Positions 27,780 to 36,917 of a DNA stretch of 64,000 bases are shown piece after piece. A model generated the notes under the pieces. It was not told where the DNA came from and ran no database searches. It was given only the letters and a program-made list of their open reading frames with translations. Numbering within the stretch: the stretch's first letter is position 1; each line of letters begins with the position of its first letter. The stretch comes from Geobacillus thermodenitrificans subsp. thermodenitrificans DSM 465 (GTDB lineage: Bacteria > Bacillota > Bacilli > Bacillales > Anoxybacillaceae): the NCBI RefSeq assembly GCF_000496575.1, contig NZ_AYKT01000014.1, forward strand, positions 1 to 64,000, read 5' to 3'. A program made the translations under genes and the position numbers.

Positions 27780-28001
27780 CTAAATGTTATCGCTCCTTCT
27801 GTTTGATTTGTAGTGTAACGCGATCCATGTAGTAACCGCTACAAAAACAGCCAGATAAATCGGCATATATTTCAGCCATTTCAGCCAAGGGGACGGACCA
27901 AGGAAGAACCACGTTGCTACGGCGATCATTTCCGATAGAACGATTCCGCCAAGCAATCCAGCAAACAAAGCAGTGAAGGGAGCCAAAAGCAGCTTCTTCA
28001 T
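27780..28001 (-). CDS. small membrane protein (DUF5957-like)
   Basis: The 73-aa protein has two hydrophobic helices (LLLAPFTALFAGLLGGIVLSEMIAV and YMPIYLAVFVAVTTWIAL) and a basic C-terminus. ATG 28001 follows AAGGAGGAAAAG and overlaps the end of the next gene upstream by four bases. It resembles the small protein at 28427-28615 in layout (GG-I/L-V-S helix 1). Function unknown; possibly a partner of the adjacent membrane proteins. Confidence 0.75.
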   Translation of the reverse strand: MKKLLLAPFTALFAGLLGGIVLSEMIAVATWFFLGPSPWLKWLKYMPIYLAVFVAVTTWIALHYKSNRRSDNI

Positions 28002-28408
28002 TTCTCTTTTCCTCCTTGTTCCGTAGACAAATGCCATGTTCCTGACTGTCGAGCCACATTCCAAGACATGAAAAACAGCCCCAAGGCAATCACAGGATGA
28101 AGCATACCGACGATTTTCAAATTAGCGGTGAAATATTGGATAAAAATTAGTCCTATTAATCCTGCGCTCTGCCAGCACAACTTCTTTGGAAGCCGCCCCG
28201 CAAACGCAACGATCAGCATCAGAATGGGCACCATTTCAAAGAAATGCACAAAAACAATATGATTCTTCCAATATATAGGATTGTTGAAGATGGCCATCCC
28301 CGCCCAAAACGTCTGAACCACCACACTGACAACCAACCCCCACGCAAGGATGGCAAACATCCATCGTGAAAGGTACATCATTTTATTGCGATGTCTTTCC
28401 TTGCTCAT
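27998..28408 (-). CDS. DUF6220-like four-helix membrane protein
   Basis: The 136-aa protein shows four hydrophobic segments with histidines at conserved-looking spots (NHIVFVHFFEMVPILM and GMLHPVIALGLF), a pattern seen in small heme-containing or DUF6220 membrane proteins. The family name is from memory. It overlaps the 73-aa gene downstream by four bases and lies 18 bases after the 62-aa gene, so the three form an operon facing away from the two-component system. Confidence 0.65.
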   Translation of the reverse strand: MSKERHRNKMMYLSRWMFAILAWGLVVSVVVQTFWAGMAIFNNPIYWKNHIVFVHFFEMVPILMLIVAFAGRLPKKLCWQSAGLIGLIFIQYFTANLKIVGMLHPVIALGLFFMSWNVARQSGTWHLSTEQGGKEK

Positions 28409-28426
28409 GGTCTTCCCTCCGCTTCG

Positions 28427-28615
28427 CTATTCTTTCCATTTACGCCGAAACATCATAAGCGCGATGACTGCACAAACTACCGGCAACAAGAGAATGAGAG
28501 AGCCGAATGATACACCAAACCATTGGTAGCTAACATCGATGACCACAATCGATACGATCAATCCCCCAACCAATCCCCCAAGCAAAACCAACAGGTTCAA
28601 AAGGATTTGTTTCAT
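28427..28615 (-). CDS. small membrane protein (DUF5957-like)
   Basis: The 62-aa protein has two hydrophobic helices (ILLNLLVLLGGLVGGLIVSIVV, LILLLPVVCAVIALMMF) and a basic tail. ATG 28615 is selected from several upstream ATGs because AAAGGAGG precedes it by six bases. It is the first gene of a three-gene membrane-protein operon divergent from the response regulator, so the two-component system may control it. Confidence 0.7.
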   Translation of the reverse strand: MKQILLNLLVLLGGLVGGLIVSIVVIDVSYQWFGVSFGSLILLLPVVCAVIALMMFRRKWKE

Positions 28616-28731
28616 GTTCATCCTCCTTTCTTCATCAAAAGGATTTTTCATGTTCATCGTCCTAAGCAGCCCGAAACATTGGTCTGTCCAATGACCTAAT
28701 TTGGTCCCTGTCGTTACATCTTCATGCTACG

Positions 28732-28823
28732 GTCACATTTTACCTAGACAATGTTGCAAACTAATGACGAACTTTTGCAGGTTTAGTGACATTTTCCTAA
28801 ATCTGTCCATATGGGGCTATAAT
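28732..28823 (+). promoter_or_regulatory. promoter of the two-component system with direct repeats
   Basis: TATAAT at 28818-28823 is the likely -10 (no good -35). Upstream are two imperfect direct repeats: TTGCA-aac-TAATGAC (28754-28768) and TTGCA-ggtt-TAGTGAC (28775-28790), about two helical turns apart, and (G)TCACATTTTACCTA / (G)TGACATTTTCCTAA further apart. OmpR-type regulators bind such repeats, so autoregulation is plausible. Confidence 0.4.
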
Positions 28824-28858
28824 GAAAAGAGAACAGAACAAACAAGGGGGAACAAGAT

Positions 28859-29545
28859 ATGCCTCACACGTTATTATTAGTGGATGATGAAGAAAGAGTC
28901 CTTGAATTTATGGAGCCCTTTTTGCGACAGGAAGGATTTGAAATTGTCACAGCCAAAACGGGAAAGGAAGCGCTGCAAAAAGCAAAAGAAACCAATCCAT
29001 CCCTTGTGGTGCTTGATTGGATGCTTCCTGAAATGAGCGGGATTGATGTGTGCCGCGAACTTCGTAAGACGAGCCATGTTGGAATCATCATGGTCACAGC
29101 AAAGACAGAGGAAACTGACAAAATCATTGGCCTAGAGGTGGGAGCTGATGATTACATCACCAAACCTTTTTCCCTGAGGGAACTGGCAGCCCGCATTCGC
29201 TCCGTATTGCGGCGAATCGAAGGGCAAGACAATCAGGAGGAACTGATGAAACGCGGCGACTTGACCATTTCTGAAGCGCAATGCCGCGTATGGAAACGAG
29301 GAAGCGAAATCTCCTTAACGCCGACCGAATTTAAGCTGCTGCTCACTCTAGCGGCAAAGCCAGGTGTCGTATATAGCCGGCTGCAGCTGTTGCAAAGCAT
29401 TTTTGAAGATGACCTTTTCAACGATGAACGAACTGTCGATGCTCATATCAGCCGACTTCGTAAAAAGATTGAAGATGATCCGTCCCGTCCAGTCTATATC
29501 CAAACTGTCTATGGATTCGGTTATCGGTTCGGTGAGCAGATATGA
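28859..29545 (+). CDS. OmpR/PhoB-family response regulator
   Basis: The 228-aa protein has a receiver domain (acidic DD at 9-10, phospho-acceptor Asp53 in VVLDWMLPEMSG, Lys in ITKPFSLREL) and a C-terminal winged-helix domain (SLTPTEFKLLLTLA, ERTVDAHISRLRKKIEDDP, VYGFGYRF). ATG 28859 follows AAGGGGGAAC. It overlaps the histidine kinase gene by four bases (ATGA), so both are co-translated. Target genes unknown; the divergent membrane-protein operon is the closest candidate. Confidence 0.93.
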   Translation: MPHTLLLVDDEERVLEFMEPFLRQEGFEIVTAKTGKEALQKAKETNPSLVVLDWMLPEMSGIDVCRELRKTSHVGIIMVTAKTEETDKIIGLEVGADDYITKPFSLRELAARIRSVLRRIEGQDNQEELMKRGDLTISEAQCRVWKRGSEISLTPTEFKLLLTLAAKPGVVYSRLQLLQSIFEDDLFNDERTVDAHISRLRKKIEDDPSRPVYIQTVYGFGYRFGEQI

Positions 29546-30873
29546 GCATTAGGCGTAAGCTGTTTTTTACAATGGCCGTCTTTATTATCGGCATGGGAAT
29601 CATGTTTTCCCTCATCACCAAGGTGGTCGTCATCAATATACTGGACGTGATGCTAAAGGTTGATCGAAGTCACGAAACGAACGAACTGGCAACTGCTTTT
29701 GCTCATTATTACGAAACGCACCATCGCTCTTGGAACGGCATCCAACACATCCGCCTCAACACGGATATCATGAAAAAACATGAACAAGCTGGGGTGGTTC
29801 TTCTATCTCCCGAGGGCAAGCAGCTATATACAACGGGGGAAGTTCCAGTGTCATGGATGATTGGTCTAGGTATCTCTACCAAGGTGCAAGCAGATGGAAA
29901 AACTGTAGCGTTTTTGCACTACTACGACCATGAAGTCGGCAATATGGCCAAAGTGCGGAAGGGAATCACAAGTTCAGTCGCCACTTTATCCTTGCTCAGC
30001 GCTGCCGCGTTAGTGCTTATTTCCCTCTTCGTCGCCCATTGGCTGTCGAAACGGTTCACAGCACCGCTCGAGCTTCTCCTGCCTGCGATTGACCGTCTCG
30101 GAAAAGGGGAATTCGGCATTCAGGTACCGGTGATCACGAAAGATGAATACGGCAAAGTCGCCCAAACGTTCAACGAGATGTCCAAACAGTTGCAGCAAGC
30201 GGAGGAAGTTCGCCGACGCTTGATGGCCGATGTCGCCCATGAACTGCGAACCCCCCTAACGATCTTGCGCGGAAAGCTTGATTGGTTTCAGCAACAACGC
30301 CGCCCCATCGAGCCGGAGAAATTGCTGCCGCTACAAGATGAGCTCATTCGGTTGACTCGTCTCGTAGAAGATTTGCATCAACTGTCACTCGCCGAAGCTG
30401 GCAAATTGCCGCTTGAACGGAAACCAACAGATATGGAAAGTCTTTTGCAACAACTCATCGAGCGGGTAGCTCCCAGCGCGGAAGAAAAAAACATCCGCAT
30501 CCATCTAACTTGTTCGACAAACTACACAACGATCTCCGTCGATCCGCATCGCATTACCCAAGTATTCCTGAACTTGTTGGTCAATGCAATCCGCTATACT
30601 CCTGAAGGCGGCACGGTGAACGTGGTGATTGACGAAGAACCTTCCATGCTGCAAATTGCCGTTACAGATACGGGCATCGGCATTGCACCGGAGCATTTGC
30701 CTTTTCTGTTCCATCGATTTTATCGCACGGATGAAGCCAGAACACGGAACCGCGGAGGAACGGGACTGGGGCTGGCTATCGCTAACGAATTCGTATCAGC
30801 TCACGGCGGAACCATCGACGTCCATAGCACTCCTGGCCAAGGGACTACCTTTCTAGTCAAGCTTCCTCGCTGA
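29542..30873 (+). CDS. sensor histidine kinase
   Basis: The 443-aa kinase has TM1 (about 8-35), an extracellular sensor loop of about 105 residues, TM2 (about 143-167), HAMP (about 168-222), HisKA with phospho-accepting His233 in ADVAHELRTPLT, and a HATPase with N box (NLLVNAIRYTPEGG), G1 (DTGIGIAPEHLP) and G2 (GGTGLGLAI). Partner of the preceding regulator. The extracellular loop gives no hint of the signal; it has no metal-binding cluster. Confidence 0.93.
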   Translation: MSIRRKLFFTMAVFIIGMGIMFSLITKVVVINILDVMLKVDRSHETNELATAFAHYYETHHRSWNGIQHIRLNTDIMKKHEQAGVVLLSPEGKQLYTTGEVPVSWMIGLGISTKVQADGKTVAFLHYYDHEVGNMAKVRKGITSSVATLSLLSAAALVLISLFVAHWLSKRFTAPLELLLPAIDRLGKGEFGIQVPVITKDEYGKVAQTFNEMSKQLQQAEEVRRRLMADVAHELRTPLTILRGKLDWFQQQRRPIEPEKLLPLQDELIRLTRLVEDLHQLSLAEAGKLPLERKPTDMESLLQQLIERVAPSAEEKNIRIHLTCSTNYTTISVDPHRITQVFLNLLVNAIRYTPEGGTVNVVIDEEPSMLQIAVTDTGIGIAPEHLPFLFHRFYRTDEARTRNRGGTGLGLAIANEFVSAHGGTIDVHSTPGQGTTFLVKLPR

Positions 30874-30937
30874 CGATAAAGAGGACGTTTATGGTAGAAT
30901 GGAAAACAGGAATCCATAACCAAAAGGAGGAATCGCT

Positions 30938-31402
30938 ATGCCCCGCGCACAACAATGGGTGCAATATTTCCTTTCCCACCGTCATGTCACGATGGAACTG
31001 ATCAACAAAATCGATGAGGCACATTACGACTTCAAACCGACACCGACGTCGATGACAGCGAAGCAGCTGGCGACTCATATGGTGTTCAGCTTTTACAACT
31101 TTGCCAACGTCGCCAAACACGGGGATCCAGCGCTGTTCCAGCCAAAAATGGAGGATCCAGAGACGAATTTGGCCAAGCTGGCGGAAACGTATACAGAAAA
31201 AACGAAACAGTTGCTAGAATCAATGAGTGATGAGGAATTCAATCGCACAATCGATTTAACTGCCATCTTCGGAGTTCAAATGTCAGCAAAGCAGCTTTTG
31301 CAGATGGCGATGGACCATGAAATCCATCATAAAGGGCAGCTGTTCGTCTACGTGCGCGAGATGGGACATACGGATTTGCCGCTTTTTGTAAAGCGCAGCT
31401 AA
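30938..31402 (+). CDS. DinB-family putative metal-dependent hydrolase
   Basis: The 154-aa four-helix protein has the DinB/YfiT metal triad: a histidine in LATHMVFS and two in MDHEIHHKGQLFVYVRE. Family members include thiol transferases (bacillithiol, mycothiol) and damage-induced proteins of unknown role. ATG 30938 follows AAAGGAGGAATC. It is 64 bases after the kinase gene in the same direction and may be co-transcribed. Confidence 0.88.
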   Translation: MPRAQQWVQYFLSHRHVTMELINKIDEAHYDFKPTPTSMTAKQLATHMVFSFYNFANVAKHGDPALFQPKMEDPETNLAKLAETYTEKTKQLLESMSDEEFNRTIDLTAIFGVQMSAKQLLQMAMDHEIHHKGQLFVYVREMGHTDLPLFVKRS

Positions 31403-31420
31403 CCTTCTCCACCTCCTCTT

Positions 31421-31459
31421 ACGAAAAAAACCGGCTAGCAGAGTCTAGCCGGTTTTTCG
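31421..31459. terminator. shared terminator of dinB-like and frnE-like genes
   Basis: AAAAAACCGGCTAG and CTAGCCGGTTTTT form a strong stem with loop CAGAGT; flanking A and T tracts make it functional on both strands. Confidence 0.85.
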
Positions 31460-31476
31460 TTTGCTTGACAAACGGG

Positions 31477-32184
31477 TTAGTCGAGCGAGCAGTTTCCGTC
31501 CGTGCATGCCCCGCCTTCGTCAGCGAGCGGCTGCAAAGATGAAGCTTGTTGTTCCTCTTCCCATACTTTCTCTAGCGCTTGACGAAACACTTCGATCGGT
31601 TGAGCGCCGGAAATCGCATATTTACGGTTAAGGACGAAAAATGGAACACCGCGGACACCGAGCTGGGCCGCTTCTGCCTCGTCTTCCCGCACTTGCTCCG
31701 TGTAGCGGTCGCCATCAAGCACCGCTTCCGTCTCGCTTCGATCAAGCCCAGCCGCTTCGGCGATATCAAGGAGCACATCTCGGTCGCTAATGTGCTTCGA
31801 TTCGGTGAAATACGCAAAAAACAGCCGTTCGACAACGTCCTGGAGCTTCCCTTTTTCCTTGGCGTATTGCGCCAGACGGTGGGCGTCAAACGTATTCGTC
31901 GGCTTCATCGTCTCGAAGCGAAACGTCAAACCAACTGCTTCCGCTTGTCTGCCAATATCGGCGTTCGCCCGCTTCGCTTCCTCCACCGTAATCCCGTATT
32001 TTTGCGCAATGATTTCATGGATGGTTAACGGCGTCTCTTTTGGCGCATTCGGGTCAAGCTCAAAGCTACGGAATACGACCGTAACGTCTTTTCGATGCGG
32101 AAACTGTTCAAGCGCCTGTTCCAAACGGCGCTTGCCGATATAGCAAAACGGACAGACAAAGTCAGACCAAATTTCGATGTTCAT
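31477..32184 (-). CDS. DsbA-family oxidoreductase, FrnE-like
   Basis: The 235-aa cytosolic thioredoxin-fold protein has CPFC (Cys11, Cys14) in the N-terminal IWSDFVCPFCYIGKRRLE, an inserted helical domain, and cis-Pro region GVRGVPFFVLN. A C-terminal CTDGNC pair (about residues 226-231) is extra and could be redox active. ATG 32184 is preferred over ATG 32190 because GAGGAGG abuts the latter. FrnE-like proteins act in oxidative stress defence; the exact substrate is unknown. Confidence 0.9.
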   Translation of the reverse strand: MNIEIWSDFVCPFCYIGKRRLEQALEQFPHRKDVTVVFRSFELDPNAPKETPLTIHEIIAQKYGITVEEAKRANADIGRQAEAVGLTFRFETMKPTNTFDAHRLAQYAKEKGKLQDVVERLFFAYFTESKHISDRDVLLDIAEAAGLDRSETEAVLDGDRYTEQVREDEAEAAQLGVRGVPFFVLNRKYAISGAQPIEVFRQALEKVWEEEQQASSLQPLADEGGACTDGNCSLD

Positions 32185-32338
32185 ATCCATCCTCCTCGTT
32201 CCGGCCTATGTTCACACAAGGAGCCGTGTTCCATTCCATTGTAGCCGATTGGCTTCCAAATCGCGAATGAGAGGAATTCGTATAAGAAACAAGACATATC
32301 ATGTACTACCATGACAATTGGACGAGGAGGGCTCGGCA

Positions 32339-32742
32339 ATGTCTCGCCTTCACGAACTGGGGGTTTTCCTATTGCGGATTGTCACCGGCTTTATTTTTTC
32401 GTTCACGGGTGGATGAAATGGCATCAAGGGCTTGAGGAAACAGCAGCATCATTTCTCGCGATGGGCCTTCCCGCCTCCCTTGCCTACATCGTGACCATTG
32501 TGGAGCTCGCCGGCGGCTGGGCGATGATGCTTGGACTTGGTACGCGCCTGATGGCAGCAGCGTTTGCCGTCATCATGATCGGGGCGATCATCACCGTCAA
32601 AGCAGACGCCGGCTTGCTTGGCAACGGACAGGAGACGGGCTATGAATTCAATCTCGCCTTGCTCGCCATGTCTATCCATTTATGGCTAAGCGGCAGCCGG
32701 CTTTGGTCACTCGATTCACTCGTGCGCCGTTTGCGCGAATGA
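32339..32742 (+). pseudogene. doxX-family membrane protein gene with a frameshift
   Basis: ATG 32339 behind GAGGAGG opens a frame encoding MSRLHELGVFLLRIVTGFIF, which meets TGA after 25 codons. The DoxX protein continues in another frame (VHGWMKWHQGLEETAASF onward) to 32742. Adding one T to the T6 run at 32394-32399 restores a continuous 134-aa protein co-linear with the intact DoxX at 47986-48393 (LRVTLGLMFFIHGVAKFQMGL). It is a real one-base deletion, a slippage site or a sequencing error. Confidence 0.75.
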
Positions 32743-32924
32743 TCACCGGCCCCTAGCAGGCTATGTAGCAACAGCCCGTGTGCCCGTTGCAAAGGAAGGT
32801 TCAGGCACCATGTATGTCTCCTCTAGAACTATTGTTCTGTCACGACTTCTCTCCATCCCAAGGGCAACAAAAACGATTTTCGGCAACATCCCTTTCTTTA
32901 CATGGCGGACAACACCTCATCCGC
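32743..32924. other. intergenic stretch without gene
   Basis: No gene, strong promoter or hairpin was recognised between doxX and the relic described at 32925-33179. Confidence 0.4.
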
Positions 32925-33179
32925 TCACCCGAATCCCTTCAGTTGGCATGAGGAGCTAACCAGGGCGGAAGCAACCACCGGAACAGTTCCCGCAACCTGT
33001 TCTTCCGTGATCGGGTAGTCGGCAAAATCAGCCGGCCGCCCGATGTCATTGGACAATCGGTGAATGCGATTGATGGCTTTGACAAGCAACACATTTATAC
33101 CTGGACCGTAATCACGAATGCAACGATTTCATCCAATACCTTCACCTTTGGCAAATACAAATGCACACAGTGTTTTCAT
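32925..33179 (-). pseudogene. possible gene relic after acyl-CoA dehydrogenase
   Basis: An ATG at 33179 directly follows the TAA of the acyl-CoA dehydrogenase gene. The frame has one internal TGA at codon 17, then continues 67 codons (VKAINRIHRLSNDIGRPADF, PITEEQVAGTVPVVASALV) to TGA 32925. The second part resembles the C-terminal helices of iron-containing alcohol dehydrogenases (short-helix, GxP, ExxV pattern), but this is weak. It may be the remains of a former operon partner. Confidence 0.3.
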
Positions 33180-34340
33180 TTACACCCGCACTTTTCCGTA
33201 TTCTTTCCGCAGTTCGTTCGCAATAATGTTGCGTTGAATTTCCGAGGTGCCTTCATAAATTTTTGTAATGCGGGCATCACGGAAGTAGCGTTCGATTGGA
33301 TAGTCTTTCATATAGCCGAGGCCACCGTGAATTTGCACGGCCATATCGGCGATTTTGTTGTACACTTCTGAACCGAATAGTTTTGCGATGGCTGCTTCTT
33401 TGACGACACGCATCTTTTGGTCAACCATCCAGGCAACGCGATAGACCGTCGAGCGCAGCACTTCAATTAACATGCTCATTTCCGCCAGCATATGTTGAAT
33501 CGCCTGTTGCTCGATGATCGGCTTGCCGAACTGTTCACGCTGCTCGGCGTATTCCATGCAATATTCGAGCAGGCGGATGCATGAACCGAGGTTGCGGGCG
33601 GCAAGACCGGCGCGACCGTTCGCTAAAATTTTCAAAGCGTTGATATAGCCCTCTCCTTCTTTTCCAAGCACGTTTTCGACCGGCACTTCCAAGTTGTCAA
33701 AAAACAACTCAGCCGAATGTGACCCACGCAGCCCCATTTTGCGTTCAACATTGCCGATCGTAAACCCTGGAAAATCCTTTTCCACGATAAACGAAGTGAT
33801 GCCTTTCGGACCTTTCGACGGATCAGTGACGGCCATCACCGTGAACACGTGGGCGTCAACGGCGTTTGTAATATAATGTTTCGAGCCATTAATAATGTAG
33901 CGGTCGCCTTTGCGGACGGCGGTCGTTTTCAAGGCAGCAGCGTTTGAGCCGGCGCTCGGTTCAGTGAGAGCAAAAGCACCAATCCATTCCCCTGTCGCCA
34001 TTTTCGGCAAGTAGCGCTGCTTTTGTTCCTCCGTGCCAAGCTCGACGATACCGACGGTGCCGATGCCAGTATGGGCGCCAATTAACGTCGTATAGCCATT
34101 ATGCGTTTTGCCGAGCTCTTCGTAAATGGCGCATTTGCCGACCATCGACAAGCCGAGGCCGCCGTACTCTTCCGGAATACTTAAACCGAACAAGCCCATT
34201 TCTTTCGATTTTTCGATAATATCTTCTGGAATGTGGTCGTTTTCCTCAATATCCATCGCCACCGGTTCAACAACTTCTCTGACAAACTTGCGCACGTTTT
34301 CTTTCAAAAATTCAATCTCGGCTGGTAACGTAAACTCCAT
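33180..34340 (-). CDS. acyl-CoA dehydrogenase
   Basis: The 386-aa flavoprotein has the family signatures: [57 protein letters not shown], with the catalytic-base glutamate in IYEGTSE as in short-chain enzymes. It oxidises an acyl-CoA to enoyl-CoA, passing electrons to ETF. ATG 34340 follows GGGAGGAGAAGAC. Its start lies 29 bases inside the end of the regulator gene, so the two are co-transcribed from the sigma-54 promoter at 36407-36422. The chain length or branched substrate is not deducible. Confidence 0.93.
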   Translation of the reverse strand: MEFTLPAEIEFLKENVRKFVREVVEPVAMDIEENDHIPEDIIEKSKEMGLFGLSIPEEYGGLGLSMVGKCAIYEELGKTHNGYTTLIGAHTGIGTVGIVELGTEEQKQRYLPKMATGEWIGAFALTEPSAGSNAAALKTTAVRKGDRYIINGSKHYITNAVDAHVFTVMAVTDPSKGPKGITSFIVEKDFPGFTIGNVERKMGLRGSHSAELFFDNLEVPVENVLGKEGEGYINALKILANGRAGLAARNLGSCIRLLEYCMEYAEQREQFGKPIIEQQAIQHMLAEMSMLIEVLRSTVYRVAWMVDQKMRVVKEAAIAKLFGSEVYNKIADMAVQIHGGLGYMKDYPIERYFRDARITKIYEGTSEIQRNIIANELRKEYGKVRV

Positions 34341-36375
34341 CGTCTTCTCCTCCCAATGATTTGATTTTGTACTTTTGTGCCTTGCGCACGAGCGTGGACG
34401 CATCAACACCTAAAAGCTTTGCTGCTTGTCGATACGTTCTTGCTTTGTTGAGCGCCTTGATCATGAGCTGTCGCTCGACTTCGGCCACCGCCTGTTTGAG
34501 CGGGATGATTTCCCCTATCGCCACCGGGCTTATGGTCGGCGACGGCTCAAGGTGGAGCCATTTCGCTACTTGATCCTCATCAACGATAGATGAGGTGGCA
34601 GTCACAAACATGCGCTCCACAGCATTGACAAGTTCGCGGACGTTGCCGGGCCAGTGGTAATCCATCATCGCCTCGAGCGCACCGTCTGTGAATACAAGTG
34701 GTTTCTGATATTTTTCAGCAAACCGTTTTCGATAATGGTCGACCAAGAGCGGGATGTCTTCCTTCCGGTCGCGCAACGGTGGAATGACAATCGGCATGAC
34801 GTTCAACCGGTAAAACAAGTCGGCGCGAAACCGCCCAGCGGTGACAAGTTCCTCAAGCGGCTTGTTCGTGGCAGCGATGACGCGCACATCAATTTGTTTC
34901 GGCGCCTCTGCCCCGAGACGAACGATTTCCATCGACTGCAACACACGAAGGAGCTTTACTTGTAAGTGAAGCGGGATTTCGCTAATTTCATCAAGAAAGA
35001 TTGTCCCGCCGTCCGCCTGTTCAAAGTAGCCCTTTTTCCCTTTTTTCGCTGCACCGGTAAACGCCCCCGCTTCATAGCCGAACAGTTCGGACTCCATCAA
35101 CGTTTCTGGGATCGCCCCGCAGTTCACTTTCACAAACGGACGGTTGCTGCGAGCACTTTGCCTCCAGATGAAGTTCGCCAGCTCTTCCTTTCCGGTACCC
35201 GACTCCCCGGTCAGAAGCACCGTTACATCGACCGCTGCTGCCTGCTTGGCAATGTTGACCATATGCGCCATCGCTGGGGCGCGGTAAATGAGGCCATCCT
35301 CCTTCTGGCTTAGCGTATGGAGCAACCGCTTCGTCTCCTCAAGTTCAACACGCAGCTGTTCCATTTCAGTCATATCTTTAACATAGAGGACGAGCCGCTC
35401 CGCCTGGCCTTCCTTCTCGATGATCGGCACCGCGGAAACGATCAACGTGTTACCGGTTTCCGCCCCTTGATGAAGCATCGAACACGATTGGCAGCTGTCA
35501 AACGCCTGGCGCACGACCCGCTCAAGTGGGGCAGGAACACGTTGATGTTCCATACTCGGGAATAAAGCAGCCCATTTTTCGTTTTGCCGGACGATCCCCC
35601 CGTGGCGATCGATAATGGCGATGCCATCGCTAGCTGCATCCATCACCGTTTGCAACTCATTGACGATTTGTTTAACCGTCTCAAGTTCATGGGAGATAAA
35701 CTCGATCTCGGAAATATCTTGGAACACGCCGACCGCTCCAACCACCTGACCTTCATCAATAATAGGGGAACGGTTCGTAATATAGATGCGCTTGCCGACG
35801 CGATATTTTTCCGTATGTCCCTCCCCCGTGCGCACGACGTCAAGTAAGCCGGACGGGATGACGACATCGGTTAAAAACCGGCCAATGGCCTCTTCCTTCG
35901 TCGTTCGTGCCATTTTTTCGGCTGGCGGGTTGATCGATGTAATCCGCCCTTCGGCATCGATCGATATAATACCGTTATGGGCAGCGTTGAAAATAGCATC
36001 CATATGTTTTAAGCGGAGCTGCACCGCTTTTGCATACGCCTCCAAATATTGTCCTTTCGTCAACACGCCAACAAGGCGGCCGTTTTCATCAACAACCGGA
36101 CGGAGCGAACCATCGCCAAACTTGATGTTTTCGATACAGTCATGGATGGAAAGAGGCGGCAACGACGGATGCATCACTTCACGTACGGTCGTTTTCCCTT
36201 GCATGAGGCCAAACAACACGTCGTTGGCCGTCAACACTCCGGAGATTTCCCCTTCGCGGCGAAATACGACCGTTCCCTCAATCCTACGCTCAGCCAACAT
36301 GCGAGCTGTTTGTTCAAGGAAATCGTTTTCAAAAATAACCGTTGTCGTTCTCGTCATTATGTCTTTCACTCTCAT
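34312..36375 (-). CDS. sigma-54 activator with CBS, PAS and AAA+ domains
   Basis: The approximately 687-aa protein has two CBS repeats (about 1-118), PAS domains (about 125-235 and 245-345), a sigma-54 AAA+ domain (Walker [16 protein letters not shown] in [42 protein letters not shown]) and a Fis-type HTH ([23 protein letters not shown]). ATG 36375 is preferred over ATG 36381 by spacing to GGGCGGGG. CBS domains usually bind adenine nucleotides or CoA derivatives, which would suit control of acyl-CoA oxidation. Likely autoregulated from the promoter below. Confidence 0.93.
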   Translation of the reverse strand: MRVKDIMTRTTTVIFENDFLEQTARMLAERRIEGTVVFRREGEISGVLTANDVLFGLMQGKTTVREVMHPSLPPLSIHDCIENIKFGDGSLRPVVDENGRLVGVLTKGQYLEAYAKAVQLRLKHMDAIFNAAHNGIISIDAEGRITSINPPAEKMARTTKEEAIGRFLTDVVIPSGLLDVVRTGEGHTEKYRVGKRIYITNRSPIIDEGQVVGAVGVFQDISEIEFISHELETVKQIVNELQTVMDAASDGIAIIDRHGGIVRQNEKWAALFPSMEHQRVPAPLERVVRQAFDSCQSCSMLHQGAETGNTLIVSAVPIIEKEGQAERLVLYVKDMTEMEQLRVELEETKRLLHTLSQKEDGLIYRAPAMAHMVNIAKQAAAVDVTVLLTGESGTGKEELANFIWRQSARSNRPFVKVNCGAIPETLMESELFGYEAGAFTGAAKKGKKGYFEQADGGTIFLDEISEIPLHLQVKLLRVLQSMEIVRLGAEAPKQIDVRVIAATNKPLEELVTAGRFRADLFYRLNVMPIVIPPLRDRKEDIPLLVDHYRKRFAEKYQKPLVFTDGALEAMMDYHWPGNVRELVNAVERMFVTATSSIVDEDQVAKWLHLEPSPTISPVAIGEIIPLKQAVAEVERQLMIKALNKARTYRQAAKLLGVDASTLVRKAQKYKIKSLGGEDDGVYVTSRD

Positions 36376-36406
36376 CGCCATCCCCGCCCTTCTTATTTTC
36401 TATTTA

Positions 36407-36422
36407 AGCAATTTCTATGCCA
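36407..36422 (-). promoter_or_regulatory. sigma-54 (-24/-12) promoter of the activator-acd operon
   Basis: On the minus strand TGGCAT-AGAAA-TTGCT matches the consensus TGGCAC-N5-TTGCW, with GG and GC ten bases apart. It lies 32 bases upstream of the activator start. The encoded activator has an intact GAFTGA motif. Confidence 0.85.
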
Positions 36423-36480
36423 AAACAATTTGTTATGAATATTCAAAAAAGACAAACCTCTACCATTCATCTTACTCGCT

Positions 36481-36587
36481 GTTTTGTTGCAAAACAACAA
36501 CAACTCGTTGCAAAAATACAACAAACAGGCAAAGCGTGTTGCGATTCCTCCATCCCCCTTCGTTCATCTGTTGCATTTTCGCAACAG
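36481..36587. promoter_or_regulatory. upstream activating sites with TGTTGC/GCAACA palindromes
   Basis: Three palindromes lie 60-180 bases upstream of the -24/-12 element: TGTTG-CAAAA-CAACA (36485-36499), GTTG-N8-CAAC (36507-36522) and CTGTTGC-ATTTTC-GCAACAG (36568-36587); a lone TGTTGC is at 36537-36542. Spacing and symmetry fit binding sites for the Fis-type HTH of the activator just downstream. An 82-codon minus-strand frame overlaps them but is not gene-like. Confidence 0.7.
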
Positions 36588-36828
36588 AGCGTATAAGTAG
36601 ACGGTTTACCATGTATAAGTGCCGTTCCGTCCGATCGCTGCTCGAGGGGAAGCCAAAAAGCCTTTTGTACTTCGTACAGCATCGGAAAAGATGGTAAAAT
36701 ATGCTCTTCCTCCAATGGTTCCCTGCTTTCTCCGTCTATTTCGCTCTATACCTATGTAAATTCCCCCTTCTTCAAACGACGTAAGCCACTGTTTTTATGA
36801 AAATTCACGGTTTATTCACAAAAATCTA

Positions 36829-36889
36829 TTGTCTTTTTTAAGGAATCCGTTATAATGAAGTTTGGGAATAATATTGATATTGATTCTCA
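36829..36889 (+). promoter_or_regulatory. Fur-controlled promoter of siderophore importer
   Basis: TTGTCT (36829-36834) and TATAAT (36851-36856) with 16-base spacing form a sigma-A promoter. TGATATTGATTCTCA (36875-36889) matches the 15-bp Fur box TGATAATnATTATCA at 12 of 14 defined positions and lies at the expected transcription start, so iron repression is likely. Confidence 0.75.
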
Positions 36890-36917
36890 TTTTCCTAGTC
36901 CAAAAGGAGGTGTCCGT

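Noticed and set aside
36467-36715. 82-codon minus-strand frame upstream of the sigma-54 promoter
   Set aside because: It runs through the palindromic activator sites, starts at TTG with no Shine-Dalgarno, and its Cys-rich end simply translates the repeats.
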